In this document: one piece after another, positions 34,976 through 44,368 of the stretch
Numbering within the stretch: the stretch's first letter is position 1
How the letters are laid out: every line of letters starts with the position of its first letter
NCBI RefSeq assembly: GCF_002135235.1
Contig: NZ_NEGB01000001.1
Coordinates: forward strand, 62,001-126,000
DNA: 64,000 nucleotides
Direction: 5' to 3'
DNA from: Acinetobacter silvestris
Lineage (GTDB): Bacteria > Pseudomonadota > Gammaproteobacteria > Pseudomonadales > Moraxellaceae
Notes under the pieces: generated by a model
What the model was told of the DNA's origin: nothing
The model's database searches: none
What the model saw: the letters and a program-made list of their open reading frames with translations, nothing else
Program-made: the position numbers and the translations under genes

Positions 34976-36084
34976 GAGCCTGATGCTCCTCCGCCGCCAA
35001 ATCCGCCACCACCACCGCTGTAGCCGCCACCACCAAAACCACCTCCTCTTCCGCCGCCGCGCCCACCACTAGACAAAAATATTTGAAAAATAAGCTGTGC
35101 CACTGAGGTAATCAGTAAGAAAAAAACACCAAAGCCTAAAACTAAACTCATGACAATACCCGAACCATAGATCAGACCAGCAGCAAACACCGTTACTCCT
35201 GCAACAGAAGCACTTAAACGATTACCAATCATAAAAGAGGCAAAAATCCCTACAATCAAAATAATTATAGACGTGGTTAAAGTTTGCTCTTTGGCCTGTT
35301 GTTCATGTAGTGCTTGCGCTTGATGCTGCTTTAACTCTTCGGCTGCTTGTTGTGCAATCTCTGGGTCTAAATTTAGAATTCGTTCAATTTCAGCTAAACC
35401 TGCCTCTAAACCTTGAGCATACTGCCCTTGTTTAAAAAAAGGCGTAATTTGCTTCTGAATAATTCGACTAGCAATAATATCGGGAATAACACCTTCCAAA
35501 CCATAGCCTGTCGCAATATGTATACGATGATCATTCACAGCAACGGCTATCAGTAAGCCATTATCTTGCTTTGCCGAACCCAATTGCCATTGTTGTGCAA
35601 CACGCATAGCATAGTCAAAAATACTTTCTTGACCTGTGGTTGGTACAATCACAATCCCAATTTGAGCCTTACCCTGATCATACAAATGACGTATTTTTTG
35701 TTCTAAGGCTTGCTTCTGTGTTGCAGATAAAACATGGGCTTGGTCTATAATCGGTTGATTTAGCGTTGGTATTGCGCGAATAGACTCACCATCCGCCAGA
35801 TCATTCTCCACTTGTGGCGGTGATGTTGAAGTTTGTGTGACATTACTCGACTGACTTCCATTATTTTTTTCATGACGATCCGAACTCATCACATTTGGAA
35901 TGTTCAGTGCTGCTGGCTGTTGACCTGTAATCTTAGCCACTACCACCGCATCTTCAGCATCATTTGTTGCTGTTGCAACCTCAGCCCACGCGCTAGACTG
36001 TAAAGCAAGCATCAACAGAATAAGTCCCATCAGCATGTAAACATGCAATCGACTTATATAGGATTTGCTGCTCATTTCAATCAT
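34969..36084 (-). CDS. TPM-domain protein, YgcG family, with Gly-rich tail
   Basis: The 371-residue protein has a signal sequence (about residues 10-34, ending near 'SSAWAEV'), a disordered Ser/Asn linker, then the TPM domain ('LNQPIIDQAHVLSATQKQALEQKI', 'GIVIVPTTGQ', 'DNGLLIAVAVNDHRIHIATGYGLEG'). Two membrane segments follow (about 270-325), and a C-terminal tail is almost only Gly, Ser and Phe with several GGGG runs. This is the YgcG/YdjH type, exported with the TPM domain outside the cytoplasm. It lies between lemA and a second TPM gene; the trio is a recurrent operon. Confidence 0.85.
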   Translation of the reverse strand: MIEMSSKSYISRLHVYMLMGLILLMLALQSSAWAEVATATNDAEDAVVVAKITGQQPAALNIPNVMSSDRHEKNNGSQSSNVTQTSTSPPQVENDLADGESIRAIPTLNQPIIDQAHVLSATQKQALEQKIRHLYDQGKAQIGIVIVPTTGQESIFDYAMRVAQQWQLGSAKQDNGLLIAVAVNDHRIHIATGYGLEGVIPDIIASRIIQKQITPFFKQGQYAQGLEAGLAEIERILNLDPEIAQQAAEELKQHQAQALHEQQAKEQTLTTSIIILIVGIFASFMIGNRLSASVAGVTVFAAGLIYGSGIVMSLVLGFGVFFLLITSVAQLIFQIFLSSGGRGGGRGGGFGGGGYSGGGGGFGGGGASGSW

Positions 36085-36118
36085 ATCAATACCTATTTAT
36101 CCATTACACATGACTAAC

Positions 36119-36712
36119 CTAGTTAAAGCTCACTGTCGGTGCTTTTTGCGCACTGGTTTCAGCGCTAAAATTAGGTTTAGGTTTCATTCCAATGACTTTT
36201 GCCGTCATCGCTTGTGGGAATTGACGAACATAGGTGTTGTAATCTTGCACTGTTGCAATGTAACGATTACGCGCCACAGCAATTCGGTTTTCAGTTCCTT
36301 CGAGCTGAACTTGTAAATCACGAAATTGCTCATTGGCTTTTAAGTCTGGATAGTTTTCGGTGACAGCCAATAGGCGTGATAGAGCACCCGTCATTTGAGA
36401 TTGTGCTTCTTGATATTTCTTAAACAACTCAGGGTTTTCCAAAACATCTTTATCGACTTTCAAGCCTGCAACATTTGCACGTGCTTGTGTTACCTCAGTC
36501 AAAACTTTTTCTTCATGCGTAGCGTAGCCTTTCACCACATTGACTAAATTTGGCACGAGGTCTGCACGACGTTGATACTGATTTTGTACTTCCGACCAAG
36601 AACCGATCACAGCTTCATCTTTAGCTTGCAAGGTGTTGTAACCACAACCTGAAAATAACAACGTACTGGTCAAGATAACAGCCAACACGCCTTTTTTAAT
36701 GCGACTATTCAT
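36119..36712 (-). CDS. lemA: LemA-family lipoprotein
   Basis: The 197-residue LemA protein has an N-terminal lipobox 'LLFSGC' (Cys at about residue 22), then 'YNTLQAKDEAVIGSWSEVQNQYQRRADLVPNLVNVVKGYA', the strongly conserved LemA helix, and 'LSRLLAVTENYPDLKANEQFRDLQ', ending in 'RNRYIATVQDYNTYVRQFP'. The start is ATG 36712, with GAGGA five nt upstream; a TTG four codons earlier would overlap that site. It is the first gene of the lemA-TPM-TPM unit. LemA proteins are envelope coiled-coil proteins of unsettled function. Confidence 0.9.
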   Translation of the reverse strand: MNSRIKKGVLAVILTSTLLFSGCGYNTLQAKDEAVIGSWSEVQNQYQRRADLVPNLVNVVKGYATHEEKVLTEVTQARANVAGLKVDKDVLENPELFKKYQEAQSQMTGALSRLLAVTENYPDLKANEQFRDLQVQLEGTENRIAVARNRYIATVQDYNTYVRQFPQAMTAKVIGMKPKPNFSAETSAQKAPTVSFN

Positions 36713-36838
36713 TTGAATCCTCAAATATTTATTAGTATTTGTTTGATATAAAAGATCATTCTAAACAGTTTTTAAAATTGAAGTGTTGCTTTTCTTTAAT
36801 GCATCTTATCTGATGTGCATAACTTTTAAGTTATCCAC

Positions 36839-36860
36839 AAAAAAGCCACCCGAAGGTGGC
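36839..36860 (-). terminator. Terminator of the rimP-nusA-infB-rbfA operon
   Basis: Stem GCCACC/GGTGGC with a tetraloop. On the minus strand it is followed by TTTTTT, just past the rbfA stop. A perfect DnaA-type nonamer TTATCCACA (36831-36839) abuts it. Confidence 0.9.
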
Positions 36861-36882
36861 TTTGATGGAATACTCAAGATAA

Positions 36883-37278
36883 CTATTCGTCTTCTTTCTG
36901 CTCAGGCAAGTCTTTAACCGCCTCTGCAATAAGACCAAACATATAGTTACCGTATGCATTGGTTTTATCATAATGGAAACGCAAACGTGGCGTTATACGT
37001 GTCTTGATACGACGACCTAATTCGTGACGCAAAAACCCAGCAGCACCATTTAATACGGCTAAAGTTTCTTGATTTGCAACTTCACTTTGATCATCGCCTA
37101 ATTCACGTCCCATTACAGTGACATAAACTTCTGCATAACCTAAGTCTGGGCTGACTTTCACCGCCGAGATGGTCACAAGACCACCTAAGCGTGGATCTTT
37201 AAGCTCTTGACGAATCAGTTCTGACAACTCACGTTGTACTGTATCGGCCATACGCTTAAGACGTTGACTACCCGCCAT
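36883..37278 (-). CDS. rbfA: Ribosome-binding factor A
   Basis: The 131-residue KH-type 30S maturation and cold-shock factor starts 'SQRLKRMADTVQRELSELIRQELKDPRL'; 'FLRHELGRRIKTRITPRLRFHYD' is the conserved C-terminal part. Its start overlaps the infB stop by one nt. It is the last gene of its operon. truB, its usual downstream neighbour, is elsewhere in this genome. Confidence 0.97.
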   Translation of the reverse strand: MAGSQRLKRMADTVQRELSELIRQELKDPRLGGLVTISAVKVSPDLGYAEVYVTVMGRELGDDQSEVANQETLAVLNGAAGFLRHELGRRIKTRITPRLRFHYDKTNAYGNYMFGLIAEAVKDLPEQKEDE

Positions 37279-39971
37279 TAAAGACTCCGTTTAATCAATT
37301 GAACATCGTACACTTCAATTTTATCAAGTGCTTTGATGTCTTTATAACCTTTCACGGCAAGACCACATTCCATACCAGCACGTACTTCTTCAACCACTTC
37401 TTTATAACGACGAAGAGATTCAAGCTCACCTTGGAACACAACCACGTCATCACGAAGGACACGGATTGGTTTATTACGGTGTAACATACCTTCAAGAACC
37501 ATACAGCCTGCAGCCGCACCAAACTTACTTGAATGGAATACTTCACGTACTTGAGCCACACCCAGAATCGTTTCACGATGTTCAGGTGCAAGTTTACCGC
37601 TCATTGCTGCTTTCACATCATCAATCAATTCATAAATGATGCTGTAATAACGAATATCAATGCCATCTGCATCTGCTTTTTGACGTGCAGTTGTATCCGC
37701 ACGTACGTTAAAGCCGAACAGTACCGCTTCTGAAGATTCAGCCAATGTAACGTCAGATTCAGTGATTGCACCCACACCTGAACCGATCACACGAACACGA
37801 ACTTCGTCAGTCGACAAGCTGCTCAATGCAACAGTCAATGCTTCTAGCGTACCACGAACGTCAGTTTTCAGTACAACATTGACATAAGGCACATCTTTCT
37901 TGCCCATAGATGCCATAATGTTTTCAAGACGCATTGCACTTTGACGCTCAAGACGTTGTTCACGTTCACGTGCCATACGTGCATCAGCAACTTCACGCGC
38001 TTTCTTCTCATCAGTCACAACAAGAACTTCGTCACCCGCCATTGGCGCTTCAGGTAAACCTAAAATTTCAACTGGAATTGAAGGGCCTGCTGATTGAATA
38101 CGCTTACCATTTTCATCTGTCATCGCACGAACACGACCGTAAGATGCACCCGCAAGAACCAAGTCACCAACATTCAAAGTACCATTTTGTACAAGAATTG
38201 AGGTAACCGCACCACGACTGTTGTCTACACGTGCTTCAATAACCACACCTTGTGCAGCACCTTCTTCAGATGCTTTCAATTCAAGCAATTCAGCTTGAAT
38301 TGAAATCAAGTCAAGAAGTTCATCGATACCTTGACCAGAGTGTGCTGAAACCATGGCAACTGGTACATCACCACCCCATTGTTCAGGCACGATTTCTTTC
38401 ACGGTCAATTCGTTCAATACGCGATCTGGATCAGCAGATTCTTTATCCATTTTGTTGATTGCAACAATAATTGGCGTACCCGCTGCACGCGCATGATCAA
38501 TTGCTTCCGCAGTTTGTGGCATAACACCATCATCTGCAGCAACAACAAGAACCACGATATCAGTCGCTTTCGCACCACGTGAACGCATTGCAGTAAATGC
38601 AGCATGTCCCGGTGTATCAAGGAATGTAATAATGCCTTTATCAGTCGTTACATGGTAAGCACCGATATGCTGTGTAATACCGCCCGCTTCGCCTTGTGCT
38701 ACTTTTGCACGACGAATACGGTCAAGAAGCGATGTTTTACCATGGTCAACGTGACCCATGATTGTCACCACTGGAGGACGCGTAGTTTGTGCACCACGCG
38801 CTTCTTCAGCTGCTTCAAGTAAATTATCTTCTGCTTGAGTATCAGAAACACGAACTGGGTTATGACCCATTTCCTCAACAACAAGTGCTGCAATGTCTTG
38901 CTCAATGGCTTGGTTTTGAGTTACAAGCTCACCCATTTTCATGAGTGATTTAATCACTTCACGCACTTTAATCGCCATTTTTGCTGCAAGGTCTGCAACA
39001 ACAATAGTTTCACCAATTTCTACATCATAAACTTGTTTCTTAACAGGTTTTTCAAAACCATGCTTACCAGCCTGACTGGTTTTCAGACCACGTTTAGGTT
39101 GCTTGCTGAAACTTTGCTCTTCTTGACCACGACGTCCACCTTTTTTCGGTGCACGTGTACTGGTTGTGTTACCACCACGTTTGATTTCACGGTCTTCTTT
39201 TGCAAATGAATCTTCATAGGCTTGACCTACAAGACCAGCAGCAAGCGGAGAGTCATCAACGACGCGAATAGTTGCAGTTGCTTCATCACCTGAATATTTA
39301 GACGCCATTTGACGCATTTGTTCAAGTGTACGTTGCTGCGCTTCTTCAGCAGATTTACGACGTGCTGTTTCTTCAGCTGCTTTAAGTTGAGCAGCTTGCG
39401 CTTCACGTGCTTTTTTCTGTTCAGGCGTTTCAATTACTTTCACAGTCGCTTTAGTAATTGGCTTGTTGTTTGACTTACGTTTAACAACCACAGCAGCTTT
39501 AGGTGTTTCTTTTGCAGCAGTTTGTTGTTTTGCTGCAGCACGCATTGCTTCTAAATTTGCATTTGCTTTACCACCAGCGGGTGCTGCTTTTGCTACTGAA
39601 GCTTCAGGTGCTTGTTGATTCGCTTGGGCATTGGCTGCTTTAGCCAAAGCTTCAGCTTTGATTTGCTCAGGATTTGGCTTCGTAAAGGTATGCTTTTTAC
39701 GAACTTCAACGTTAATCGTTTTTGCCTTACCAGAAGTACTGGCTACTTTAGCCGTACTTGTTGTTTTACGTTTCAACGTGATTTTTCCTGCATTGCTCGT
39801 ATCTTGACCATGAGATTTTTTCAAATGGTTGACCAGAGCATCTTGCTGTTCGTGAGTAATTTTATCATCAGCCATTTTTTGCGGTAATCCAGCTTCACGG
39901 ACTTGATCTAGAAGCTTTTCAACCGGAAGTCCTACGCTGACTGCTAACTCTTGAATTGACTTATCCGTCAT
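37278..39971 (-). CDS. infB: Translation initiation factor IF-2
   Basis: The 897-residue GTPase brings fMet-tRNA to the 30S subunit. It has the IF2 N-terminal domain, a long Ala/Lys-rich linker (about 60-280), the second IF2_N region, the G domain starting '[17 protein letters not shown]' (G1) with 'DTPGHAAF' (G3) and 'NKMDK' (G4), and the C-terminal domains ending '[14 protein letters not shown]'. It is ten nt downstream of nusA. The tandem initiator tRNA genes upstream in the same region give a functional link: the factor and its substrate tRNA are encoded together. Confidence 0.98.
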   Translation of the reverse strand: MTDKSIQELAVSVGLPVEKLLDQVREAGLPQKMADDKITHEQQDALVNHLKKSHGQDTSNAGKITLKRKTTSTAKVASTSGKAKTINVEVRKKHTFTKPNPEQIKAEALAKAANAQANQQAPEASVAKAAPAGGKANANLEAMRAAAKQQTAAKETPKAAVVVKRKSNNKPITKATVKVIETPEQKKAREAQAAQLKAAEETARRKSAEEAQQRTLEQMRQMASKYSGDEATATIRVVDDSPLAAGLVGQAYEDSFAKEDREIKRGGNTTSTRAPKKGGRRGQEEQSFSKQPKRGLKTSQAGKHGFEKPVKKQVYDVEIGETIVVADLAAKMAIKVREVIKSLMKMGELVTQNQAIEQDIAALVVEEMGHNPVRVSDTQAEDNLLEAAEEARGAQTTRPPVVTIMGHVDHGKTSLLDRIRRAKVAQGEAGGITQHIGAYHVTTDKGIITFLDTPGHAAFTAMRSRGAKATDIVVLVVAADDGVMPQTAEAIDHARAAGTPIIVAINKMDKESADPDRVLNELTVKEIVPEQWGGDVPVAMVSAHSGQGIDELLDLISIQAELLELKASEEGAAQGVVIEARVDNSRGAVTSILVQNGTLNVGDLVLAGASYGRVRAMTDENGKRIQSAGPSIPVEILGLPEAPMAGDEVLVVTDEKKAREVADARMAREREQRLERQSAMRLENIMASMGKKDVPYVNVVLKTDVRGTLEALTVALSSLSTDEVRVRVIGSGVGAITESDVTLAESSEAVLFGFNVRADTTARQKADADGIDIRYYSIIYELIDDVKAAMSGKLAPEHRETILGVAQVREVFHSSKFGAAAGCMVLEGMLHRNKPIRVLRDDVVVFQGELESLRRYKEVVEEVRAGMECGLAVKGYKDIKALDKIEVYDVQLIKRSL

Positions 39972-39981
39972 GTATTACCTC

Positions 39982-41466
39982 CTAGTTAAACCATGATTCA
40001 CGTGCTTTCATAATCAACTGTCCTGCTTTTTCAGCACCTAAACCTTCAATATCAGAAATATCGTCAGTTGCTTGGTCTGCCAAATCATCTACAGTGATTA
40101 CGCCACGAGCGGCTAATGCATAAGCGATCTCTGAAGTCATCCCTTCCATTGCAAGAAGTTCAGCACTTGGATCTTGAATATTTTCTTGCTGTTTTAACGC
40201 ATCTGCTAAAGCAGCTTCTTTTGCACGACTTTGTAATAGTTCTACTAAGTCAGCATCTAACTCAATCTCATCAAATGTTTCAGCAGGAACGTATGCCACT
40301 TCTTCAAGAGAAGTGAAGCCCATTTCCACCAACGCCATTGCAAGATCTTCTTCTATTTCTAAACGCTCAACAAACATATCTAAATATTGTTGTGCTTCAT
40401 TTTGTTGACGAGCACGATACTCATCTTCAAGCATCATATCTAACTTATAGCCAGTTAACTCAGAAGCCAAACGAACATTTTGACCTTGCGAACCAATGGC
40501 ACGAGCCAATTGATCGCTGGTTGCAAAAATAATGTCCGCAGTTTTCGCGTCTTCATCAATCACAATACCGGATACATCAGCAGGCTCTAAAGCACTGGCA
40601 ATATATTGAGCTGGATCATCAGACCAAACCACAACATCAATACGCTCACCATTTAATTCAGATTGTACCGATTGAATACGCGTACCACGCATACCAATAC
40701 ATGCACCCACTGGATCAATGCGATGATCGTTGGTTTTCACAGCAATTTTAGCACGAACACCTGGTTGACGTGCGGCTGCTTTAATTTCAATGATTTCTTC
40801 AGAAATTTCAGGAATTTCTTTCTTCATTAAAGCAATGAGCATGTCCGGCTTAGCACGTGACAATAACAATTGTGCACCACGACCTTCACGATTGACATTG
40901 TAAAGAATGGCTGTAAGACGTTGTTTAGGACGAAGAAGTTCTTTAGGAATCATTTCTTCACGTGCTAAATAACCTTCAGCATTATCACCTAAGTCAATGA
41001 TAAAACCATCTTTGGTCTGTTTTTTCACTTCACCATAAACAAGTTCACCGACTTTTTCTTCATAAGCATCAGCTATTAACGCACGTTCTGCTTCACGAAT
41101 TTTTTGTACGATCACTTGTTTGGCAATTTGCGCTGCAATACGGCCAAACTCGATAGATGTCACTTCAAGTTCGCGAATATCACCAATTGACCATTTTTCT
41201 GGATCTAAGTCTGAGATTGCATCTTGGCATGCAGGCATCTCATGATCTTCATCAGCAACCACTTCCCACTGACGGAAAGTACGATATTCACCTGTTTTAC
41301 GATCAATTTCGATACGAAGCTGAGCTTCTTCAGAATTTGTGCCTTCGTAGAATTTTTTCTTCGTCGCAGCTACAAGCGCTTGCTCAAGTGCTTCAAAAAT
41401 CGCTTCACGACTAACACCTTTTTCATTACTAACCGTCTCCGCAACGGTAAGAATTTCACGGCCCAT
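39982..41466 (-). CDS. nusA: Transcription termination/antitermination protein NusA
   Basis: The 494-residue protein has the N-terminal RNA polymerase-binding domain, an S1 domain ('GELVYGEVKKQTKDGFIIDLG'), KH1/KH2 ('DPVGACIGMRGTRIQSV', 'AIGSQGQNVRLASEL') and two C-terminal acidic repeats. NusA pauses RNA polymerase, assists hairpin terminators and antitermination. It lies between rimP and infB, with short gaps. Confidence 0.98.
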   Translation of the reverse strand: MGREILTVAETVSNEKGVSREAIFEALEQALVAATKKKFYEGTNSEEAQLRIEIDRKTGEYRTFRQWEVVADEDHEMPACQDAISDLDPEKWSIGDIRELEVTSIEFGRIAAQIAKQVIVQKIREAERALIADAYEEKVGELVYGEVKKQTKDGFIIDLGDNAEGYLAREEMIPKELLRPKQRLTAILYNVNREGRGAQLLLSRAKPDMLIALMKKEIPEISEEIIEIKAAARQPGVRAKIAVKTNDHRIDPVGACIGMRGTRIQSVQSELNGERIDVVVWSDDPAQYIASALEPADVSGIVIDEDAKTADIIFATSDQLARAIGSQGQNVRLASELTGYKLDMMLEDEYRARQQNEAQQYLDMFVERLEIEEDLAMALVEMGFTSLEEVAYVPAETFDEIELDADLVELLQSRAKEAALADALKQQENIQDPSAELLAMEGMTSEIAYALAARGVITVDDLADQATDDISDIEGLGAEKAGQLIMKARESWFN

Positions 41467-41501
41467 AAGTCACCTACTATTCAAATTCTTATAAATTAAA
41501 T

Positions 41502-42026
41502 TTAGTCTTGATAGATCAAATTCGCTTTGTCGATATTATTACTATCAATCTCAAGCACTTGTTGCTGCTCAACTTCCACTTGAATGAATTCATTTTCAAG
41601 ATCAACCGATACCAACTTCGCTTGAAATTTACGACGGTTTTCTACAGCTGAAATCAGACGGAAGGCAATCTGTTGACCGACATAAGCCTGCATTTGTGCA
41701 AGTTGAAAAAAAGGACGATCCCAACCTGGAGAAGAAACTTCTAAGGAGTACTCTCCAGAAATTGGATCATGAACATCCATCATTGCGCCGACTTGTTGGG
41801 TTACACGTACGCAATCTTGCACACCTATACCACGTCCCAACTCTTCATCACCATCTTCACTAATGAATGGTGTTGCATTTTCACCGACAGGTTTGTCGAT
41901 ATAAATACGCAATAAAGAACGTTTACCTTGAGGAATGAATTCAATCCCCCAAAGATCTACATTACAAGCTTGCACTGCCGGAGCAATTAAGTCGTGGAGT
42001 GCTTGAGTTTTATTTGATAGCTTCAT
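41502..42026 (-). CDS. rimP: Ribosome maturation factor RimP
   Basis: The 174-residue 30S assembly factor has '[22 protein letters not shown]', '[37 protein letters not shown]' and a C-terminal SH3-like domain. It is the first protein gene of rimP-nusA-infB-rbfA, read after two hairpin terminators that follow the tRNA array. Confidence 0.97.
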   Translation of the reverse strand: MKLSNKTQALHDLIAPAVQACNVDLWGIEFIPQGKRSLLRIYIDKPVGENATPFISEDGDEELGRGIGVQDCVRVTQQVGAMMDVHDPISGEYSLEVSSPGWDRPFFQLAQMQAYVGQQIAFRLISAVENRRKFQAKLVSVDLENEFIQVEVEQQQVLEIDSNNIDKANLIYQD

Positions 42027-42136
42027 TTACTCTCGTCATATTTGTGCGATTCAATCGCTCATTGGACCGATTCAAACTTACTATAGTGAAGCATGACTTT
42101 TTGACCAATTGATGTCTACACCACACGATAGCCAAT

Positions 42137-42157
42137 AAAAAAGGGCGTAATCGCCCC
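42137..42157 (-). terminator. Second hairpin terminator between tRNA array and rimP
   Basis: GGGCG (42143-42147) and CGCCC (42152-42156) with loop TAAT. On the minus strand they are followed by TTTTTT. Confidence 0.85.
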
Positions 42158-42190
42158 TATTATTACACAGAAAACTAAAGTCCACTGTGC

Positions 42191-42220
42191 AAAAAGGCCC
42201 ACCTATCTGTGAGCCCTTTT
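42191..42220 (-). terminator. First hairpin terminator after the initiator-tRNA array
   Basis: Twelve-bp stem (42191-42202 with 42209-42220, two wobble pairs). On the minus strand it ends in TTTTT, starting 8 nt after the last tRNA. Confidence 0.85.
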
Positions 42221-42227
42221 AGAAACT

Positions 42228-42304
<77 letters not shown>

Positions 42305-42392
42305 TCAACGTTGCAAAATTATACACAAGAATTAAACATTTTTCAATCAATCTTTAATTTCTTGTCCTGATCAAGTTGCACCTTAATCAAAA

Positions 42393-42469
<77 letters not shown>

Positions 42470-42547
42470 ACTATACTGCAATTTTATAGACAATTTAAAC
42501 TTTTCAGCTTCATAATTGTATTTAATTAAGTTGCATCTTAATTAAAA

Positions 42548-42624
<77 letters not shown>

Positions 42625-42702
42625 ACTATACTGCAAATTTACATACAACCTTAACCTTTCAGTTAAATAATTGTTCTTAATTAAGTTGCATCTTAATTAA
42701 AA

Positions 42703-42779
<77 letters not shown>

Positions 42780-42800
42780 TCAATGTTTTTTCGCTGCTAA

Positions 42801-42827
42801 CACCAACAATCTGGTTCATTGTTGGTG
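42801..42827 (-). repeat. Perfect inverted repeat spanning the 3' CCA of tRNA-Leu
   Basis: Arms CACCAACAAT (42801-42810) and ATTGTTGGTG (42818-42827) with a 7-nt loop. The second arm includes the CCA and discriminator of tRNA-Leu (minus strand), so in the precursor RNA the tRNA 3' end could be locked in a 10-bp hairpin. No U-run follows. Confidence 0.75.
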
Positions 42828-42907
42828 CGGAAGGGGGGACTTGAACCCCCACGCCCGAAAGCACTACCACCTCAAGGTAGCGTGTCTACCAATTCCACCA
42901 CCACCGC
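42823..42907 (-). tRNA. tRNA-Leu (GAG), atypical acceptor stem
   Basis: The 85-nt class II tRNA has encoded CCA, anticodon GAG in loop TTGAGGT with stem CTACC/GGTAG, a variable arm, and T-stem GGGGG/CCCCC. In the acceptor stem, GCGGTGG faces CTTCCGC: pair 5:68 is T-T and pair 6:67 is G-T. This is the leuU counterpart of E. coli, which also follows secG. Confidence 0.93.
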
Positions 42908-42969
42908 AGCTGTGTCGCATTCTAGTAGCTTGCCTGCAAAATTGAAAGGTTTAATTTCAACAATTCAGG

Positions 42970-43302
42970 TTATTTTGGTGTGGTTGGTGAAGTTTCACCC
43001 GAATTTGGTTGCAATGGCGCGATTGGTTGAGGTGCCGTTTGCACGGTTTTTAATCCATAGGCATCACTGGTTTGCTTTTTCGCAAAAACGGCTAAACTCA
43101 AACTTGTCACAAAAAACAATGCTGTAAGAATTGCCGTTAAACGGGTCAAAAAGTTAGCAGAACCTGACGCACCAAATACAGTTGCGGCACCACCACCACC
43201 AAAAGAAGCACCTGCATCTGCACCTTTACCATGTTGCACAAGAATCAAAACAATCATCAATACGGCTAAAATGATATGCACTACCAGCACAAATGTCTGC
43301 AT
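42970..43302 (-). CDS. secG: Preprotein translocase subunit SecG
   Basis: The 110-residue two-helix subunit of the SecYEG channel has the first helix '[22 protein letters not shown]' and then the conserved '[34 protein letters not shown]'. The start is ATG 43302 after GAGGAG; the longer open frame overlapping tpiA is not needed. The C-terminal tail is Pro/Gln-rich. It is downstream of tpiA and upstream of tRNA-Leu, the standard gammaproteobacterial order. Confidence 0.95.
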   Translation of the reverse strand: MQTFVLVVHIILAVLMIVLILVQHGKGADAGASFGGGGAATVFGASGSANFLTRLTAILTALFFVTSLSLAVFAKKQTSDAYGLKTVQTAPQPIAPLQPNSGETSPTTPK

Positions 43303-43315
43303 GCTGAACTCCTCG

Positions 43316-44101
43316 TTATTTTGTTTTTGCGAATGCCTGAGCAATTTGATAAAAAGACTCGGCATTTAATGACGCACCGCCAACCAGCGCACCATCAATA
43401 TCTGGACAAGCCGCCAACTCTACTGCATTTTCAGGCTTAACACTACCGCCATATAAGATTGCAATATTTTTACCTTCAGCCGTAATCTGGCTCAAACCTT
43501 CACGAATCTTAGCATGCATGGTTTGTGCATCTTCTGGAGAAGCTGTTTTTCCTGTACCAATCGCCCAAATAGGCTCATAAGCAATAATAATTTTCTGCCA
43601 CTTCTCTGCTTGAACAATCGCTGCGATATCACAAATTTGCTGTAATACCACTTGCTCAGCGTGACCCTTTTCACGTTGCTCTAAGCTTTCACCGACACAA
43701 TAAATCACGGTCAGTCCAGCACTTAACGCATTTTTCACCTTTTCTTTTACAACTTCTGCTGTATCCGAAAAAATTTCACGGCGTTCCGAATGCCCTACTA
43801 AAACAAATTGAATACCACTATCACTTAATAATTCAGCACTCACTTCGCCCGTATAAGCACCTAAGCCAGCAATACGAGAGACATCCTGAGCAACTGTATT
43901 AATCATACTGCCACGTAATTGATCTTGAACATTCAATAGCGCAATAGATACAGGCGCAACGCCGACATGACAGCTTTGCGCTGAAATTTCTACTTGGCTA
44001 AAACATTGTTTCAAATCGTGAATAAGTTGTTCCGCGTTAGCTTGCAATGGGTTCATTTTCCAATTGCCGACAACCCAAGGAATAATAGTCGAACCCGACA
44101 T
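43316..44101 (-). CDS. tpiA: Triose-phosphate isomerase
   Basis: TpiA interconverts dihydroxyacetone phosphate and glyceraldehyde 3-phosphate. The 261-residue TIM barrel has 'VGNWKMN' (Asn, Lys), 'LVGHSERRE' (catalytic His), '[13 protein letters not shown]' (catalytic Glu) and '[11 protein letters not shown]'. I use ATG 44101; a start ten codons upstream is also open but gives an unusual N-terminus. Confidence 0.97.
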   Translation of the reverse strand: MSGSTIIPWVVGNWKMNPLQANAEQLIHDLKQCFSQVEISAQSCHVGVAPVSIALLNVQDQLRGSMINTVAQDVSRIAGLGAYTGEVSAELLSDSGIQFVLVGHSERREIFSDTAEVVKEKVKNALSAGLTVIYCVGESLEQREKGHAEQVVLQQICDIAAIVQAEKWQKIIIAYEPIWAIGTGKTASPEDAQTMHAKIREGLSQITAEGKNIAILYGGSVKPENAVELAACPDIDGALVGGASLNAESFYQIAQAFAKTK

Positions 44102-44368
44102 ACATCTAACCCTATTATCGAAAATGAGCACATTCTACACGGATTTTTTTCAGAATAAGAATATTTTCATAGGCTAATTAGCGTAACTGTTATATGAGCT
44201 TAAAAAAATAAACGCTGAACATTTCATAGTTAAGCTATAGAATTATAATTGGCGCATACTATTTATCGATTATCTTTTGCTATCAGTGCTTTTAAATATA
44301 GATATTTTTAACGATCACCGTATAATTTTAGTATTCAAATTATAAAATGAATTTAAGGTACATTGGGG

